In this document: one piece after another, positions 43,124-52,389 of the stretch
Layout: each line of letters starts with the position of its first letter
Position numbering within the stretch: position 1 is the stretch's first letter
NCBI GenBank assembly: GCA_934120715.1
Contig: CAKOUW010000003.1
Coordinates: 1-64,000, forward strand
Direction: 5' to 3'
Source: an uncultured Bacilli bacterium
GTDB lineage: Bacteria; Bacillota_I; Bacilli_A; RF39; UBA660
Length of the DNA: 64,000 nt
Made by a program: the position numbers and the translations under genes
The notes under the pieces: generated by a model
The model's input: the letters and a program-made list of their open reading frames with translations, nothing else
The model's database searches: none
What the model was told of the DNA's origin: nothing

Positions 43124-44215
43124 CTATTGTAAAGTTTCATTACTAGTATAAGGAACAGTTTGAGGCTGAACAATAGTAGGATCATTATTAACAACAGGTT
43201 GAACGCTTGGAACAACACCTATAGAAATAGGTTGAGTATTTTCTAATGGATTAGCGCCACCATATATTTGATGATTAGCATTTTGATTAAACTCAATATT
43301 TCCAATACTTGGATTAGCACCACCATATATTACAGGTTGTGATGCAACTGGAGCTTCAGGAACTGAAACTACGGGTTGCTCTGGAACAATTGATTCAACT
43401 GCTGGCATTACTGTTTGTGGTACAACTGGCTCAGTTGCTGGCATTACTTGTTGTGGCATTGCTGGCTCAACTGTTGGCATCATTTGTTGTGGCATTACTG
43501 GTTCAACTGCTGGCATTGTCTGCTGTGGCATAATTGATTCTGGAACAACTGGCTCAGTTGCTGGCATTACTTGTTGTGGCATTACTGGCCCAACTGCTGG
43601 CATAACAGGTTCTACCGCTGGTACAGACTGTTGAGGCATAACTGATTCAACAGTAGGCATAGCCTGCTGTGGCATAACAGGTTCAACTGCTGGCATAACA
43701 GGTTCAACTACTGGCATAGCCTGCTGTGGCATTACTGGTTCAACTGTTGGCATAACAGGCTCTACCACTGGCATGGTTTGTTGTGGCATTACTGGCTCAA
43801 CAGCTGGCATAACAGATTCTACCACTGGTACAGACTGTTGAGGCATAACTGATTCAACAGTAGGCATTACTGGCTCAACTGCCGGCATAACTGGTTGCTC
43901 AGGAATAGTATTTTCAACAACTGGACTTGGAGTAACAGTTCCAACTGGTGGAACAATTCCTTGCTGTGATACAGCTGTAACATTATTATATTGTGCAGCA
44001 AAATCTGTACTAGGAGTTTCCACATTAACATTACTAGGCTTTCCCTGTGGCATAGCTGCTACATTTCCTTGAGAACCATCATCCAATGGATTCTTTTCTT
44101 TTTTCTTTTTAGCTGATGACACTATAAATACAATCAACGCTACAAATAGCAACAAAACCCCACAAGAAATCAACAAACCTGGTACAGTTGTAAACCAACT
44201 TAAATCAAAATTCAT
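43124..44215 (-). CDS. Membrane protein with long Pro-Val-Met-Pro repeat region
   Basis: 363 residues. Short N-terminus outside, one helix (about 12-33), then a basic stop-transfer (KKKKEK) and a long cytoplasmic region. Residues about 105-270 consist of degenerate units of PVMPxVE and PVMPQQxMP, repeated over 20 times. The end has two IYGGANP motifs. This should be an extended, flexible, proline-rich stalk or protein-binding array. AAGGGG lies before the ATG. No family recognised. Confidence 0.65.
   Translation of the reverse strand: MNFDLSWFTTVPGLLISCGVLLLFVALIVFIVSSAKKKKEKNPLDDGSQGNVAAMPQGKPSNVNVETPSTDFAAQYNNVTAVSQQGIVPPVGTVTPSPVVENTIPEQPVMPAVEPVMPTVESVMPQQSVPVVESVMPAVEPVMPQQTMPVVEPVMPTVEPVMPQQAMPVVEPVMPAVEPVMPQQAMPTVESVMPQQSVPAVEPVMPAVGPVMPQQVMPATEPVVPESIMPQQTMPAVEPVMPQQMMPTVEPAMPQQVMPATEPVVPQTVMPAVESIVPEQPVVSVPEAPVASQPVIYGGANPSIGNIEFNQNANHQIYGGANPLENTQPISIGVVPSVQPVVNNDPTIVQPQTVPYTSNETLQ
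43390..43920. repeat. Tandem coding repeats of the PVMP protein
   Basis: Degenerate repeats of about 18-36 bp, with ACTGGCATAACAGGTTC-like units differing mostly in third positions and in Val/Ala/Thr codons. Repeat number is likely to vary between strains. Confidence 0.7.
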
Positions 44216-44261
44216 AAAATCTGTCCCCTTTTTTATTATTATTAATCTATTACCATGATAA

Positions 44262-44290
44262 CAAAAAAAGTCCGCAATTGCAAACTTTTT
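44262..44290 (-). terminator. Terminator of the RNA-modification operon
   Basis: On the minus strand AAAAGTTTGC and GCGGACTTTT pair over 10 bp (two G-U) around AATT, followed by TTTG. 19 nt past the pseudouridine synthase stop. Confidence 0.8.
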
Positions 44291-44308
44291 ATGATATTTA
44301 CAAATAGT

Positions 44309-44968
44309 TTACAAAGTAAACTCTGTCCAATAGCCACTCCTAGGTGGCAAAACCTTAAAAGTTAAAAGCTCCTTTGTTATAGGATGATAAAAACTAAGTT
44401 CATATGCAAATAAGGCAATTTGAGTGCCATCAAATGTCCCATATCTTTGATCTCCACACAAAGTATGACCTCTTGATGAAAACTGTACCCTAATTTGATG
44501 ATGTCTACCAGTTATCAGCGAAATAGATACAAGTGTATGACCCGTATTTTGATTAAAACCTAAAACTTCATAATTCAAAATAGCTTCTTTTCCACTTGGA
44601 TCAACAACAGTATTACCATCTGGAAGTTTTTTCAAGAAATCATGAAACTGTCCCGTTTTATCGCTAAAATTACCATTAACAACAGCCATATATTTTTTTC
44701 TCATTTGATGCTTTTTTATCTGTTCATTAAGTCTAGATGCCGCTTTAGATGTTCTAGCAAAAACCATAACCCCACCAACCGGTCTATCAAGTCTATGTAC
44801 TAATCCTATATATACATTGCCTGGTTTATTATATTCTTTCTTAATGTAACTCTTAACCATAGTAAGCAAATCAATATCACCAGTAGAATCAGATTGGCTT
44901 AAAACATTAACTGGCTTTTCTACAACAATAATATGATTATCTTCATATAAAACATTTAAATTACTCAT
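44309..44968 (-). CDS. RluA-family pseudouridine synthase
   Basis: 219 residues from the ATG at 44968 with GGAAGATGGG upstream. Catalytic block GLVHRLDRPVGGVMVFARTS (Asp of HRLD), plus VLYEDNHIIVVEKP and the ISLITGRHHQIRVQFSS end. No S4 domain, so closest in layout to RluA/TruC-like short enzymes. The rRNA or tRNA site cannot be told. It overlaps the methyltransferase gene by 8 nt. Confidence 0.88.
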   Translation of the reverse strand: MSNLNVLYEDNHIIVVEKPVNVLSQSDSTGDIDLLTMVKSYIKKEYNKPGNVYIGLVHRLDRPVGGVMVFARTSKAASRLNEQIKKHQMRKKYMAVVNGNFSDKTGQFHDFLKKLPDGNTVVDPSGKEAILNYEVLGFNQNTGHTLVSISLITGRHHQIRVQFSSRGHTLCGDQRYGTFDGTQIALFAYELSFYHPITKELLTFKVLPPRSGYWTEFTL

Positions 44969-45833
44969 TATTTTCCCATCTTCCATAAATACCACATGGT
45001 AAAATTAACTCTTGATTAGTTATAGGAAGCCCAACTTCACCACAGCTAACCGTTCCAGTATATTTTCTTCCTATAGTCACTTTAAGCAAATTAGAAAGTA
45101 CAGTTGGTGAAAGACCTGTAGTATATGAATTAATCAAGAAAAACAATGGTTCATCGCTCAAAATTTGACTACAAAGCTCAATTAAATTACTTAAATCTTT
45201 TTCTATATTCCATACTTCACCATTGGCTCCTCTTCCATAACTAGGCGGATCCATAATAATAGCATCATAATGATTACCACGACGAATTTCTCTTTGCACA
45301 AACTTTACAACATCATCAACCAAATATCTAATTTCAGCATTTTCATAACCATTAGACTTAACATTTTCTTTACACCAATCAATCATTCCCCTAGAAGAGT
45401 CAACATGAACAACACTAGCCCCTGCAGAAAGACAAGCTACACTTGCTCCCCCAGTATAAGCAAATAAATTTAAAACTTTTATTTTTCTATTTGCACCTTT
45501 AATTTTATTAATCATAAAATCCCAGTTAACAGCCTGTTCAGGAAATAACCCAGTATGTTTAAATCCCATTTGCTTTATATTAAATCTTAAATTTTCATAA
45601 CCAATAGTCCAACTGCCAGGAATACTTTTTAAATTTTCCCAATGTCCTCCACCCTTATTACTACGGAAATAAACTGCATCAATTAAAGATTTATATTTAG
45701 TAAGTAAATCACCATTATCCCAAATAATCTGTGGATCAGGTCTAAGTAAATAGTATTTTCCCCATCTTTCAAGTTTCATACCATTAGACGTATCTAAAAT
45801 CTCATAATCTTTCCACTTATCAGAAACTATCAT
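44961..45833 (-). CDS. Class I SAM-dependent RNA methyltransferase (RlmI/RlmK-like)
   Basis: 290 residues from the ATG at 45833 (GGAGTG upstream). SAM-binding VLNLFAYTGGASVACLSAGA, acidic end of strand 2 VVHVDSSRGMIDWCKEN, catalytic-site IIMDPPSYGRG. The layout matches the methyltransferase domain of RlmI/YccW-like enzymes but lacks the N-terminal PUA domain. Overlaps the RluA-like gene, suggesting joint RNA modification. Confidence 0.8.
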   Translation of the reverse strand: MIVSDKWKDYEILDTSNGMKLERWGKYYLLRPDPQIIWDNGDLLTKYKSLIDAVYFRSNKGGGHWENLKSIPGSWTIGYENLRFNIKQMGFKHTGLFPEQAVNWDFMINKIKGANRKIKVLNLFAYTGGASVACLSAGASVVHVDSSRGMIDWCKENVKSNGYENAEIRYLVDDVVKFVQREIRRGNHYDAIIMDPPSYGRGANGEVWNIEKDLSNLIELCSQILSDEPLFFLINSYTTGLSPTVLSNLLKVTIGRKYTGTVSCGEVGLPITNQELILPCGIYGRWENNE

Positions 45834-45849
45834 AATCAATCACTCCAAA

Positions 45850-46683
45850 CTAACTAGCTACATTAAATACTTTTCCATAATTAGTAATTAATAAACCACC
45901 ATTATAACCAGAAATATACTTTTTTTGTGCAAGCAAATCCTCATCATTTTTTAATTCATACTTGCACTCCACATCAGCATATTTACTACATTCATTTCTA
46001 TTTGTCATTACCATTTTATAAAATTTTTCATTACTCAAAATATAAGTAGTACCAATAGCACTATTACTATAATTAAAATCAGTAATAAATCCATACTCTT
46101 CTTTACTATAAACAATTTCATTAGATACTATTGCAAAAGAATTCTGTGAACCACCTCTAGTAATAACATATTTATAAACATTTCCATCACTCTTAAGTAC
46201 ATAGTAAAGACCTGAATTCTGATTAACTGTAACTATTTTAACAACTAATGGAATTTTAAATAATACATCATATAAACCATAAGAATTATCAGAAATATCA
46301 ACTTCAGAATAAGCACTAGAATTATTATTAGCATTCATATAATAATATTTCAAGTCATTTCCCATACCAACACTACTATCAAGAAGAGCAACTATTGGTA
46401 CTGAAAAACTACTAATACGACAATTTTGGCCATTTGAATATAGTCTAGTTAAAGACATATCATAAACCTGTCCATCCTCATCGATAATAAAATTAGAAGC
46501 TAAAAATTTCATTTTCTTATTATAAAAATTATTTTCATCTTTAGAAACAAAATAATCACAAACAAAATCAGAAGTTGAAAGATTAAACCCAGAATGTCTT
46601 ATAGTTCTAGTAATATTACCCTTACATCCAGTAATAAAAAAACATAAAATAATCAACAAAGTAAAATAAAATATTTTTTTCAT
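45850..46683 (-). CDS. Lipoprotein of unknown function
   Basis: 277 residues. A signal peptide with a lipobox (FFITGC, Cys 20) directs lipidation. The rest is a beta-rich external domain with alternating Tyr/Asn/Ser segments (LYYVLKSDGNVYKYVI, TTYILSNEKFYKMV, GGLLITNYGKVFNV) that suggest a propeller-like repeat. Located 16 nt before the methyltransferase gene, so probably in its operon. Confidence 0.7.
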   Translation of the reverse strand: MKKIFYFTLLIILCFFITGCKGNITRTIRHSGFNLSTSDFVCDYFVSKDENNFYNKKMKFLASNFIIDEDGQVYDMSLTRLYSNGQNCRISSFSVPIVALLDSSVGMGNDLKYYYMNANNNSSAYSEVDISDNSYGLYDVLFKIPLVVKIVTVNQNSGLYYVLKSDGNVYKYVITRGGSQNSFAIVSNEIVYSKEEYGFITDFNYSNSAIGTTYILSNEKFYKMVMTNRNECSKYADVECKYELKNDEDLLAQKKYISGYNGGLLITNYGKVFNVAS

Positions 46684-46743
46684 ATAATCACAATCCTCTA
46701 GTAAAAATATATCATAACTTCAATTATTTTAAAACAAAGAAGT

Positions 46744-47595
46744 TTATAAATTAATAAACTTCTCCAATTCTTTATATATATTATTTATTTCTAAAAATTT
46801 ATCTTTATTATAAGCCTCAAGTACCTTCTCATAACAATTATCATCATTTTTATACTTACTAAACAACTTATCAAGTCTTTTAGAGACAACTTCTATACTA
46901 TCTAAATCACTTATATATTTTTTGCTTGTTACTTGCATAATACCAAGTTTTCTTTTACCACCATTAATCTTAAACAATAAATTATCGAATTTTCTCAAAA
47001 ATTTTGGCCTAGAATAATTTTCATATATCATAATAGAATACAAAATAGTTAATAAATTCTTATCATTTAAACTTATATCATCACCATATTCTAATTTAAG
47101 TTTAGCATAATTAACAACAATCGCCTTAGCACCAATAGTTTTATTTTGAAAAGAATTAACAATAACACTCTTTTCATCTTTGCTCATAAATTTATAAATA
47201 CATATAATAATAATTAACCAAATAATTATCTTTAACTCACTAGCTGTTAAAAAAACAGTATCAAGTTCATTTATAAAATATTGATTAATAATAATTGAAG
47301 AAAAAAGAGTTATAAAAAATTTATATATATTTTTATCTTCTTTTCTAAAAAAATCTTCTCCTAAAAAATACAATGAATAAATCATTCTAAAAATAAACTC
47401 AATAACAATAATCATAAATATATTTTTATTAGCTTTACCAATTCCTAAATATGAAAAAATACCAGCTAAAATAATTAAATAAATTAACTTAAAAATTATT
47501 TTTTGGCTATTAGTAAATGAATACTTTTTATCAAAAATATCTACTAAAATAAATAAAACAACTGCAAAAATTAAATATAATATACAATTTATCAT
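46744..47595 (-). CDS. Polytopic membrane protein of unknown function
   Basis: 283 residues. Five to six hydrophobic helices in the first 150 residues, then a cytoplasmic, helical, Lys-rich domain of about 130 residues. GGGGTGG lies before the ATG. A promoter with TTGATT-N17-TATAAT is just upstream. No motif recognised. Confidence 0.6.
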   Translation of the reverse strand: MINCILYLIFAVVLFILVDIFDKKYSFTNSQKIIFKLIYLIILAGIFSYLGIGKANKNIFMIIVIEFIFRMIYSLYFLGEDFFRKEDKNIYKFFITLFSSIIINQYFINELDTVFLTASELKIIIWLIIIICIYKFMSKDEKSVIVNSFQNKTIGAKAIVVNYAKLKLEYGDDISLNDKNLLTILYSIMIYENYSRPKFLRKFDNLLFKINGGKRKLGIMQVTSKKYISDLDSIEVVSKRLDKLFSKYKNDDNCYEKVLEAYNKDKFLEINNIYKELEKFINL

Positions 47596-47618
47596 TTAAC
47601 CACCCCTGAATAAGGCAT

Positions 47619-47647
47619 ATTATACAAAAAAAGTCCCCTAAAATCAA
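47619..47647 (-). promoter_or_regulatory. Promoter of the 283-aa membrane protein gene
   Basis: TTGATT (47642-47647), 17 nt, TATAAT (47619-47624) on the minus strand, 24 nt before the start codon and overlapping the end of the preceding gene. Confidence 0.65.
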
Positions 47648-47946
47648 GTATTAATCGATTTTAAACGACTTTTAACAATAAATATAATCTCCATAGGTGC
47701 ATTTATTTTATGCAAAACAATTAATTCATCTTGAAGTTTTGTTTTCAGACTCATATTTTCTTCTATTTGAAGTGCTTCTTGTCTATAATTAAAATTAGCA
47801 ATAGGATTTTTTAAAACAAAGTCTGTTATATAATCTTCAACTTCTTTTAAAATATATACCTTTAGTTCATATTCATCTATTTCCCTGATACCAAAATATC
47901 CCCCAACTAAATATTTAAATTGATCTTTTAAAGTATTATCTTTCAT
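47644..47946 (-). CDS. 100-aa hypothetical protein coupled to the deacetylase
   Basis: Starts inside the deacetylase stop (TAATG overlap at 47946). Mostly helical and charged, no membrane segment, no Cys. Contains FKYLVGGYFGIREIDEYELKV. Function not recognised. Confidence 0.6.
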   Translation of the reverse strand: MKDNTLKDQFKYLVGGYFGIREIDEYELKVYILKEVEDYITDFVLKNPIANFNYRQEALQIEENMSLKTKLQDELIVLHKINAPMEIIFIVKSRLKSINT

Positions 47947-49613
47947 TAACTCACCATACCAATAAATTGATCTAAAGTTATTGATTTATGAATTGGATAT
48001 CTAGGTATAAGATATTTATTATTGCTACGTCTAGCTTTTCTACTACCACCAGCAAAAGCTAATTTAAATCCAGCTTCTTTTACAGCACTTATTGCTACAT
48101 CACTATAACTGTAGAATGGATAACAAAAGGAATCGTTATTATCAACAATTTGTAAAGATTTAGTCAAGTCAGCAACAGCCTCTTCCTTACTCGCACAAAC
48201 TAGTTGCCCACGACCACAAGAACCATATAAATGCATATCAAAAGTATGAGATTGAACATCCAAATTTTTTGAACGATAATTATTAATATCCCACCAACCA
48301 GATATTAAAAATAATGTAGCATTCATATTATATTCTTCTAGAATAGGAATCAACTTATTACCATTATGAGCACCAGTTCCCATAGCACCATCATCTACAG
48401 TAATTAAAACAGACTTGTCAGGTAATTCTATCTCACCATACATCCACTGTTTAAATTCAGACATCTTTAAAGTTCTGTAACCATTGTTTTTTAAATAATC
48501 CAAATGTTCCCTAAATTTACTAACTTCCAAGCAAATATTTTCATCACAAGTCTCACCAATAGTTGGATCATAAAAAAAGTGATAATTCAAAACAGCAATT
48601 TTTTGTTCAGAATTACTTGGAGCCACATATTCAACTACATCTTCGCCTTTACTCATCTTTTTAAAATCTTCCAAACTAGTACTATTCTTAACTAAATATG
48701 ATTCAATATTATCTTTAGGACTAGACTTCGTAGACTTTCTATTCGCAACACTAAACTTTAAGGAAGAATTATCTAAAAGTTCAATTTTAATATCAGACTC
48801 AGTATTAATAACCCCAAGATTACTATTATTAGTATTTGTAGTAACTAAAATAGCTCCCTCTCTAAGTCTAATATTTCCGTCTAACCATTGGCCATATTCA
48901 TTTATAGTAATACTATAAAAACCAGCCTCTTTTAAATATTTTAATTGTTCCCTAACTTTATCAATAGAAACACAAGTGTTTTTATTACAACTATCAATTT
49001 GATCATAACTAAGAACACTTATATAAGAAGCCTCATTATCACTTGTATTTTCTGCATCAACTATATTGTCATTATCCCCCTTTTTAACTTGAAAAAGGTT
49101 ATTTAAATACGAAACATAATAATACTCAGTATCCATATATTGAATAGGAAAACTAAATTCTCCATTAACTTCCAAAATTTTTTTATTATTCTTATAAAAT
49201 AATGCCTTATTTAAATTCAAATTTTTATTAAATACAATATACTTAGAATTAATAGTCTCATTAACCACAGCTTTAGTACGTTTAACATCATTATAAAATA
49301 TATAATAATCAGTATTCTTAATTTTAAAATATTGATCTTTACTATCTTTAATAGATTTTTTATCTAATTCTAAAAATAATCCTTTATAAGCCTTACCAAT
49401 AGCTTTTTTATTCTTAGTATAAAGTTTAGTATTATTAACAACCTCTATACTATTACCATAATGATTCTTAATACTCTCCAATAATTTATTGTCCTTATAT
49501 TTTAAATAGATGAAAACACCAGCAAGTGCAATTAATATAACCAAAACAACAACCAAAATAATTATAATAACTTTCTTTTTACCTGATTTATCCATTCTCT
49601 TTTTTACCTTCAT
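47946..49613 (-). CDS. Membrane-anchored polysaccharide deacetylase
   Basis: 555 residues. One N-terminal helix (about 15-38). Residues about 190-300 contain a partial, seemingly inactive copy (YISVLSYDQID ... GFYSITINEYGQWLDGNIRL). Residues about 340-555 are a NodB-like carbohydrate esterase family 4 domain: IAVLNYHFFYD, VLITVDDGAMGTG (metal Asp), DVQSHTFDMH (metal His pair), and SFCYPFYSYSD. The repeated GxxxxLKxxEFxxWMYGEIxLP-like segment in both halves points to an internal duplication. Likely trims acetyl groups from peptidoglycan or another wall polymer. Confidence 0.85.
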   Translation of the reverse strand: MKVKKRMDKSGKKKVIIIILVVVLVILIALAGVFIYLKYKDNKLLESIKNHYGNSIEVVNNTKLYTKNKKAIGKAYKGLFLELDKKSIKDSKDQYFKIKNTDYYIFYNDVKRTKAVVNETINSKYIVFNKNLNLNKALFYKNNKKILEVNGEFSFPIQYMDTEYYYVSYLNNLFQVKKGDNDNIVDAENTSDNEASYISVLSYDQIDSCNKNTCVSIDKVREQLKYLKEAGFYSITINEYGQWLDGNIRLREGAILVTTNTNNSNLGVINTESDIKIELLDNSSLKFSVANRKSTKSSPKDNIESYLVKNSTSLEDFKKMSKGEDVVEYVAPSNSEQKIAVLNYHFFYDPTIGETCDENICLEVSKFREHLDYLKNNGYRTLKMSEFKQWMYGEIELPDKSVLITVDDGAMGTGAHNGNKLIPILEEYNMNATLFLISGWWDINNYRSKNLDVQSHTFDMHLYGSCGRGQLVCASKEEAVADLTKSLQIVDNNDSFCYPFYSYSDVAISAVKEAGFKLAFAGGSRKARRSNNKYLIPRYPIHKSITLDQFIGMVS

Positions 49614-49737
49614 AACACATTCCTCTACTATACTAAATTATTAACTATTAATAGTATACCATGAAAAGAATTTATAATAAATAATTAGTAATGATTTTTT
49701 AAAAATATAAATCATTGGTTACTGTTAAAGTATAAAT
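49614..49737. other. AT-rich intergenic hairpin region
   Basis: AATGATTT / AAATCATT (within 49690-49716) forms a short hairpin; there is no coding frame. Confidence 0.4.
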
Positions 49738-49800
49738 AAAAAAAGCCAGCACACGCATTTACTCTATATGAGAAAAACGTAACATAGCTTTTATTTACTA
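49738..49800 (-). terminator. Possible terminator of the flavodoxin-like pair
   Basis: Irregular hairpin on the minus strand with AAAGCTA / TGGCTTT at its base, followed by TTTTATTTAT. The loop is long and partly paired, so confidence is moderate. Confidence 0.5.
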
Positions 49801-49830
49801 ATTCCTAAATAACAGTATAATCGCAACAAA

Positions 49831-50415
49831 CTATTTTATAATTTTATTTTCCCTCATCTTTTTTCTCCAACTTATATTAGCTAAAAATACATAAAGTTTT
49901 TTACTCATAGGTCTTATAGTCGTATTTAAATTAACTTTTAGCCCCTTATTTATACTATTTTTAAATTTCTTTATCTTAAAATAAAATGGAATTGATATAA
50001 TCTTATATAAAATTTTTCTATTCCGCTTGCCTACTATTTCACCTGCCCCTATATTAAAACTCCCCATATATTTAGCCCTATTACTAATGGCAAAATTCTT
50101 AATAATTAAGGCAGCTATTTCATTTTGTTTTGCCTCAAAAAAACCACAATTAATAATACAATATATTTTCTTATCTTTAATATCTATTTTATTATCATTT
50201 ATATAATCCATAAATTCTATTACTTTATTTGGAGGTCCATCTACATATAATGGAAAACTAAAGATAATAGTACTAATTTTATTAATATCTCTTAATATAT
50301 TATCAAAGTCATCCTTATATAAAAATCTAATTTTACTATTATCATTTATCATACTTAAAAAATAAAATGAATTACTCTTATCCAATTTTGGACTCCCATT
50401 TATAAATAATTTCAT
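49831..50415 (-). CDS. Flavodoxin-fold (NADPH:FMN reductase-like) protein
   Basis: 194 residues. MKLFINGSPK-LDKSNS is the FMN phosphate loop; TIIFSFPLYVDGPP and YCIINCGFFEAKQNE are further FMN contacts. Overlaps the upstream gene by 4 nt (ATGA). The upstream gene carries the Cys cluster typical of the same family, so the two may work together or be parts of a split pair. Confidence 0.7.
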   Translation of the reverse strand: MKLFINGSPKLDKSNSFYFLSMINDNSKIRFLYKDDFDNILRDINKISTIIFSFPLYVDGPPNKVIEFMDYINDNKIDIKDKKIYCIINCGFFEAKQNEIAALIIKNFAISNRAKYMGSFNIGAGEIVGKRNRKILYKIISIPFYFKIKKFKNSINKGLKVNLNTTIRPMSKKLYVFLANISWRKKMRENKIIK

Positions 50416-50888
50416 ATATTAATATCTCCATAATATTTATAAAAATATATTTTAGGTTCAACTGTATTTAAATTATCACTATTAGCATTAACAAACCTAA
50501 TAGCTACATATTCATCAAATTCTGTTATATCATTCCCATAGAAGTATACTTTAAACTTCAATTTTTTCTTTATTCTTACTTTATGATGTATTCTATTATT
50601 TCTTATTGTAAAAAAAGGTAAAACATAGGAAATACTTCTTTCTAAAATTCTTTTTACTTCACTACTATAAGAGCCATTTATACACTTACTTATAATAATT
50701 AACTCATCACTCTCTAATATACGTTTACCATTATTTCTAATTTTATCATTAAAAATACAATTAAGAGGATGCTTTACCCAACAAGAAAAGCACCCTATAC
50801 AATTATTTTCCACTTCATTCACTAAAATATCATCACTATTTAATTTTAAGTGTGATGTATCCTTTAAATCATGTATTATTGTTCTCAT
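50412..50888 (-). CDS. Flavodoxin-family protein fragment-like, with CxxCxxC cluster
   Basis: 158 residues. NNCIGCFSCWVKHPLNC is the Cys motif of iron-sulfur flavoprotein/NAD(P)H-dependent oxidoreductase proteins, but the usual N-terminal FMN phosphate loop is replaced by a short RTIIHDLKDTSHLKL. The downstream half lacks typical FMN-binding loops. No clear ribosome site at the ATG. Either a diverged family member or a degraded one. Confidence 0.6.
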   Translation of the reverse strand: MRTIIHDLKDTSHLKLNSDDILVNEVENNCIGCFSCWVKHPLNCIFNDKIRNNGKRILESDELIIISKCINGSYSSEVKRILERSISYVLPFFTIRNNRIHHKVRIKKKLKFKVYFYGNDITEFDEYVAIRFVNANSDNLNTVEPKIYFYKYYGDINI

Positions 50889-51062
50889 AATAAAAGATAT
50901 GTAATAAAAGATGGAATCATTACATAAATATATTATCTATACCACCTAGCATTAAAATAAATCTTATTGAAATATAGATAGCATAAAAGAAAAGAAGAAG
51001 AAAATTATTAACTTTTCCCCTTATTTTTATAATTTATTGGAACAAATTTTAAAAATGTATGT

Positions 51063-51068
51063 TATAAT
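51063..51068 (+). promoter_or_regulatory. -10 element of tRNA-Leu
   Basis: TATAAT 12 nt before the mature 5' end. The -35 is poor at 17 nt; TTGGAA occurs 20 nt upstream. Confidence 0.55.
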
Positions 51069-51080
51069 GAACGTGTACCT

Positions 51081-51167
51081 GCTTGCGTGGCGGAATTGGT
51101 AGACGCACAGCACTCAAAATGCTGCGGTTTTGCGACCATGAGGGTTCGATTCCCTCCGCAAGCACCA
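51081..51167 (+). tRNA. tRNA-Leu (anticodon CAA)
   Basis: Acceptor stem GCTTGCG / CGCAAGC, D-arm with TGGCGGAATTGGTAGAC, anticodon loop CTCAAAA (CAA at 51115-51117), a long class II variable arm, T-arm GGGTTCGATTCCC, and encoded ACCA end. Decodes UUG. A TATAAT at 51063 lies just upstream. It stands alone, not in a tRNA cluster. Confidence 0.97.
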
Positions 51168-51311
51168 GACTGATTGATAACTCGAACCTTTCGAGACAAT
51201 ATAAAAACTACTTTCACCTCAACTTGAAAATAGTTTTCTACCATAATTTAACTTATATTTGCTTTCCATACTGTCTACTCTATGGGATGCATTTCAAAAG
51301 ACATGCAAAAT

Positions 51312-51352
51312 AAAAAGACAATCTAAGTAATAATGATCTAGATTGTCTTTTT
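51312..51352. terminator. Bidirectional terminator between tRNA-Leu and the 117-aa gene
   Basis: 14-bp perfect stem AAAAAGACAATCTA / TAGATTGTCTTTTT with 13-nt loop. T-runs in both directions. Confidence 0.85.
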
Positions 51353-51387
51353 ATTTTTAAATTTATATAATAAATTGTAATTTGTAA

Positions 51388-51741
51388 TTATTTCAATACT
51401 TCATTTAATTCTTTTAATGATAGTTCTCTAATCAAAATATTATTATCCTTTTCATCAATAACAAACTTCATTAGTTTATTTATTGCCTTATAATAATCTA
51501 TATCTCCTAAAACTCCATTATTAGTTGTACTTACAAGCATTAATTTCCATTCATCAACTTCTGTATCATCAATTTTATATAATGCTTTGGGATTCTTTGG
51601 AAGTGAAGTTAAGGTATTTTCTGTTAGTGCAAATGCACCAAACGGCTTACCATCTTTACCTTTATAAAAATTTGGGTTCCCCATATAAGCATTTTTCCAA
51701 TCGTCTTTTTCTTTTTTCTTAAACTTATTAAATAATCCCAT
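51388..51741 (-). CDS. 117-aa hypothetical protein
   Basis: Starts at the ATG at 51741; an ATG three codons earlier directly abuts GGAGG. The N-terminus MGLFNKFKKKEKDDW is amphipathic and basic and may touch the membrane. The centre has FYKGKDGKPFGAFALTENT. No domain recognised. 29 nt after the 101-aa gene, same strand, so likely a two-gene operon. Confidence 0.6.
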   Translation of the reverse strand: MGLFNKFKKKEKDDWKNAYMGNPNFYKGKDGKPFGAFALTENTLTSLPKNPKALYKIDDTEVDEWKLMLVSTTNNGVLGDIDYYKAINKLMKFVIDEKDNNILIRELSLKELNEVLK

Positions 51742-51770
51742 AATAAACATCCTCCATTGGTTGCAATTTA

Positions 51771-52076
51771 TTATTGCATTTTTTTAGACATTTCTTTCCA
51801 GTAATTCTTCAACATTTCTAATATTTGTTTTGCATCCTCAATTTCGCTTTTCTGGTTATATTCTTTCATTTCACTAAATGTTCCTGATTCACTAACAATT
51901 CCTAAAAGCCATTTGCCTAATATATTCTTTTTATATTTAAAAATTATACATCTTATGCCATCTTCATCTTCAAAAGAATTTGCATATTCAATCTTTACTG
52001 GCTTTTTTCCAAGTTCTTGTGGATCAGAAAGCCAATTTTCCAATTCTACCATAGCATTTTTAATTTCTTCATTCAT
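51771..52076 (-). CDS. 101-aa hypothetical protein
   Basis: ATG at 52076 with GGAGTG 6 nt upstream. Acidic, mixed alpha/beta (WLSDPQELGKKPVKIEYANS, DGIRCIIFKYKKNILGKWLLGI), no membrane helix. Unknown family. First gene of the pair. Confidence 0.6.
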   Translation of the reverse strand: MNEEIKNAMVELENWLSDPQELGKKPVKIEYANSFEDEDGIRCIIFKYKKNILGKWLLGIVSESGTFSEMKEYNQKSEIEDAKQILEMLKNYWKEMSKKMQ

Positions 52077-52332
52077 AATTATCACTCCATTTAAACAAAT
52101 TACTATTTAGTGATTAGATTTAATTCACTAAAAATACCATTCTAATTATACTAATTTCTTTTATTGTTTTCAACATTAATAGATATTTATATATATAGTT
52201 TAATCAATCTTGAGAGTATAATTTTTCGTGTATAAGAAAGATTAAGGCACCAGATTAATAAAAAGAAATAGTTGGTTTTTTGTTATTTAAGAGAGAACAA
52301 TTGATAAACAATAATCAATAAAATTAAAAATA
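52077..52332. other. Intergenic stretch before the serpin gene
   Basis: No coding frame. It holds an ATTGAT-N8-ATCAAT dyad near 52301-52320. Nothing else stands out. Confidence 0.4.
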
Positions 52333-52361
52333 TTGCCTTTTTAATTCATATCTTATATACT
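52333..52361 (+). promoter_or_regulatory. Promoter of the serpin gene
   Basis: TTGCCT (52333-52338), 17 nt, TATACT (52356-52361), then a TAGGAGG ribosome site 10 nt before the ATG at 52390. Confidence 0.6.
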
Positions 52362-52389
52362 TAAACTATAAAATAGGAGGATATAATTT

